Shown here in pieces: positions 63,826 through 64,000 of a DNA stretch of 64,000 bases (its first letter is position 1; every line of letters begins with the position of its first letter). The translations under genes were made by a program, and so were the position numbers. The DNA is from Saccharospirillum salsuginis. Its GTDB lineage: Bacteria > Pseudomonadota > Gammaproteobacteria > Pseudomonadales > Natronospirillaceae. Below the pieces are notes generated by a model. The model was given only the letters and a program-made list of their open reading frames with translations, made no database searches and was not told the DNA's origin. The stretch spans positions 86,769 through 150,768 of the forward strand of contig NZ_BMXR01000012.1 of NCBI RefSeq assembly GCF_014651855.1, in the 5' to 3' direction.

Positions 63826-64000
63826 AAGGAAGTAAAACTGGGTGATGGACACACGACGGCCTAGTCGTTGGATCGATCCGACCTGTATCTGCCTCGTGGT
63901 GGGCAGTGAGGCTGTGAGAGTATTTTTTTGCCGGCATCACATTGGTTTTAGGCTCGTTCATGCTGGTTAGAATGCCCTCCGGCACCCGCAATTGGTATTT

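Noticed and set aside
63746..63991. 81-codon minus-strand frame at the right edge
   Set aside because: It runs through a dispersed repeat and the cupin RBS and has no recognisable sequence.

Overview
The window is a 64-kb chromosomal segment of a moderately GC-rich Gammaproteobacterium. Exported lipoproteins, a large secreted GH3 glucosidase, a TRAP carboxylate transporter and a full protocatechuate 4,5-cleavage pathway suggest a marine or halophilic heterotroph, perhaps near Saccharospirillaceae or related Oceanospirillales. That placement is inference. No taxonomic marker other than one tRNA is present.

Layout. (1) 1-11 kb: ordinary chromosome. It holds the start of a Crp/Fnr-type regulator, an NCS2 nucleobase permease, an MFS transporter, two small exported proteins, a NYN/LOTUS protein, a lipoprotein with six tandem hexapeptides, an AraC regulator, an M64-like metalloprotease lipoprotein and a HupE/UreJ-like membrane protein. 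(2) 11-16.5 kb: a 1708-residue Rhs polymorphic toxin with an AT-rich exchanged C-terminal tip, and an immunity gene 1 nt downstream. (3) 16.6-23.3 kb: a mobile-element graveyard. It has a deleted IS110/IS1111 transposase, an orphan DUF6678-like gene, a group II intron 5' fragment, the first 21 codons of a RAYT, a complete IS4-family element, a tripartite hipBST toxin-antitoxin operon, a symmetric 10-bp-phased array of TGTCGAT heptamers and an AraC gene cut off beside that array. (4) 23.3-38.7 kb: a defence island ending at tRNA-Arg(CCG). It carries a nucleotidyltransferase-HEPN fusion, DUF6037 and DUF3037 genes, and a tightly packed operon hsdR-hsdM-hsdS-DRT1 (reverse transcriptase plus nitrilase)-PD-(D/E)XK nuclease-zeta toxin-54-aa partner. 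A 16-bp copy of the tRNA 3' end lies 172 bp away and is a candidate attachment-site scar. (5) 38.8-42 kb: secreted GH3 beta-glucosidase. (6) 42-59 kb: aromatic catabolism. A tandem-HTH LysR regulator diverges from TRAP genes dctPQM, ligK, galD/ligU, ligI, a DUF1932 oxidoreductase and ligC. A second LysR regulator diverges from ligA-ligB-ligJ. Together these take protocatechuate to pyruvate plus oxaloacetate. (7) 59-64 kb: SDR, AraC regulator, FAH-family hydrolase, SRPBCC-like protein and cupin.

At least five families of palindromic intergenic repeats occupy the gaps of the right half, several of them inside the catabolic operons. They are almost absent from the defence and toxin region, which fits horizontal acquisition of that part.
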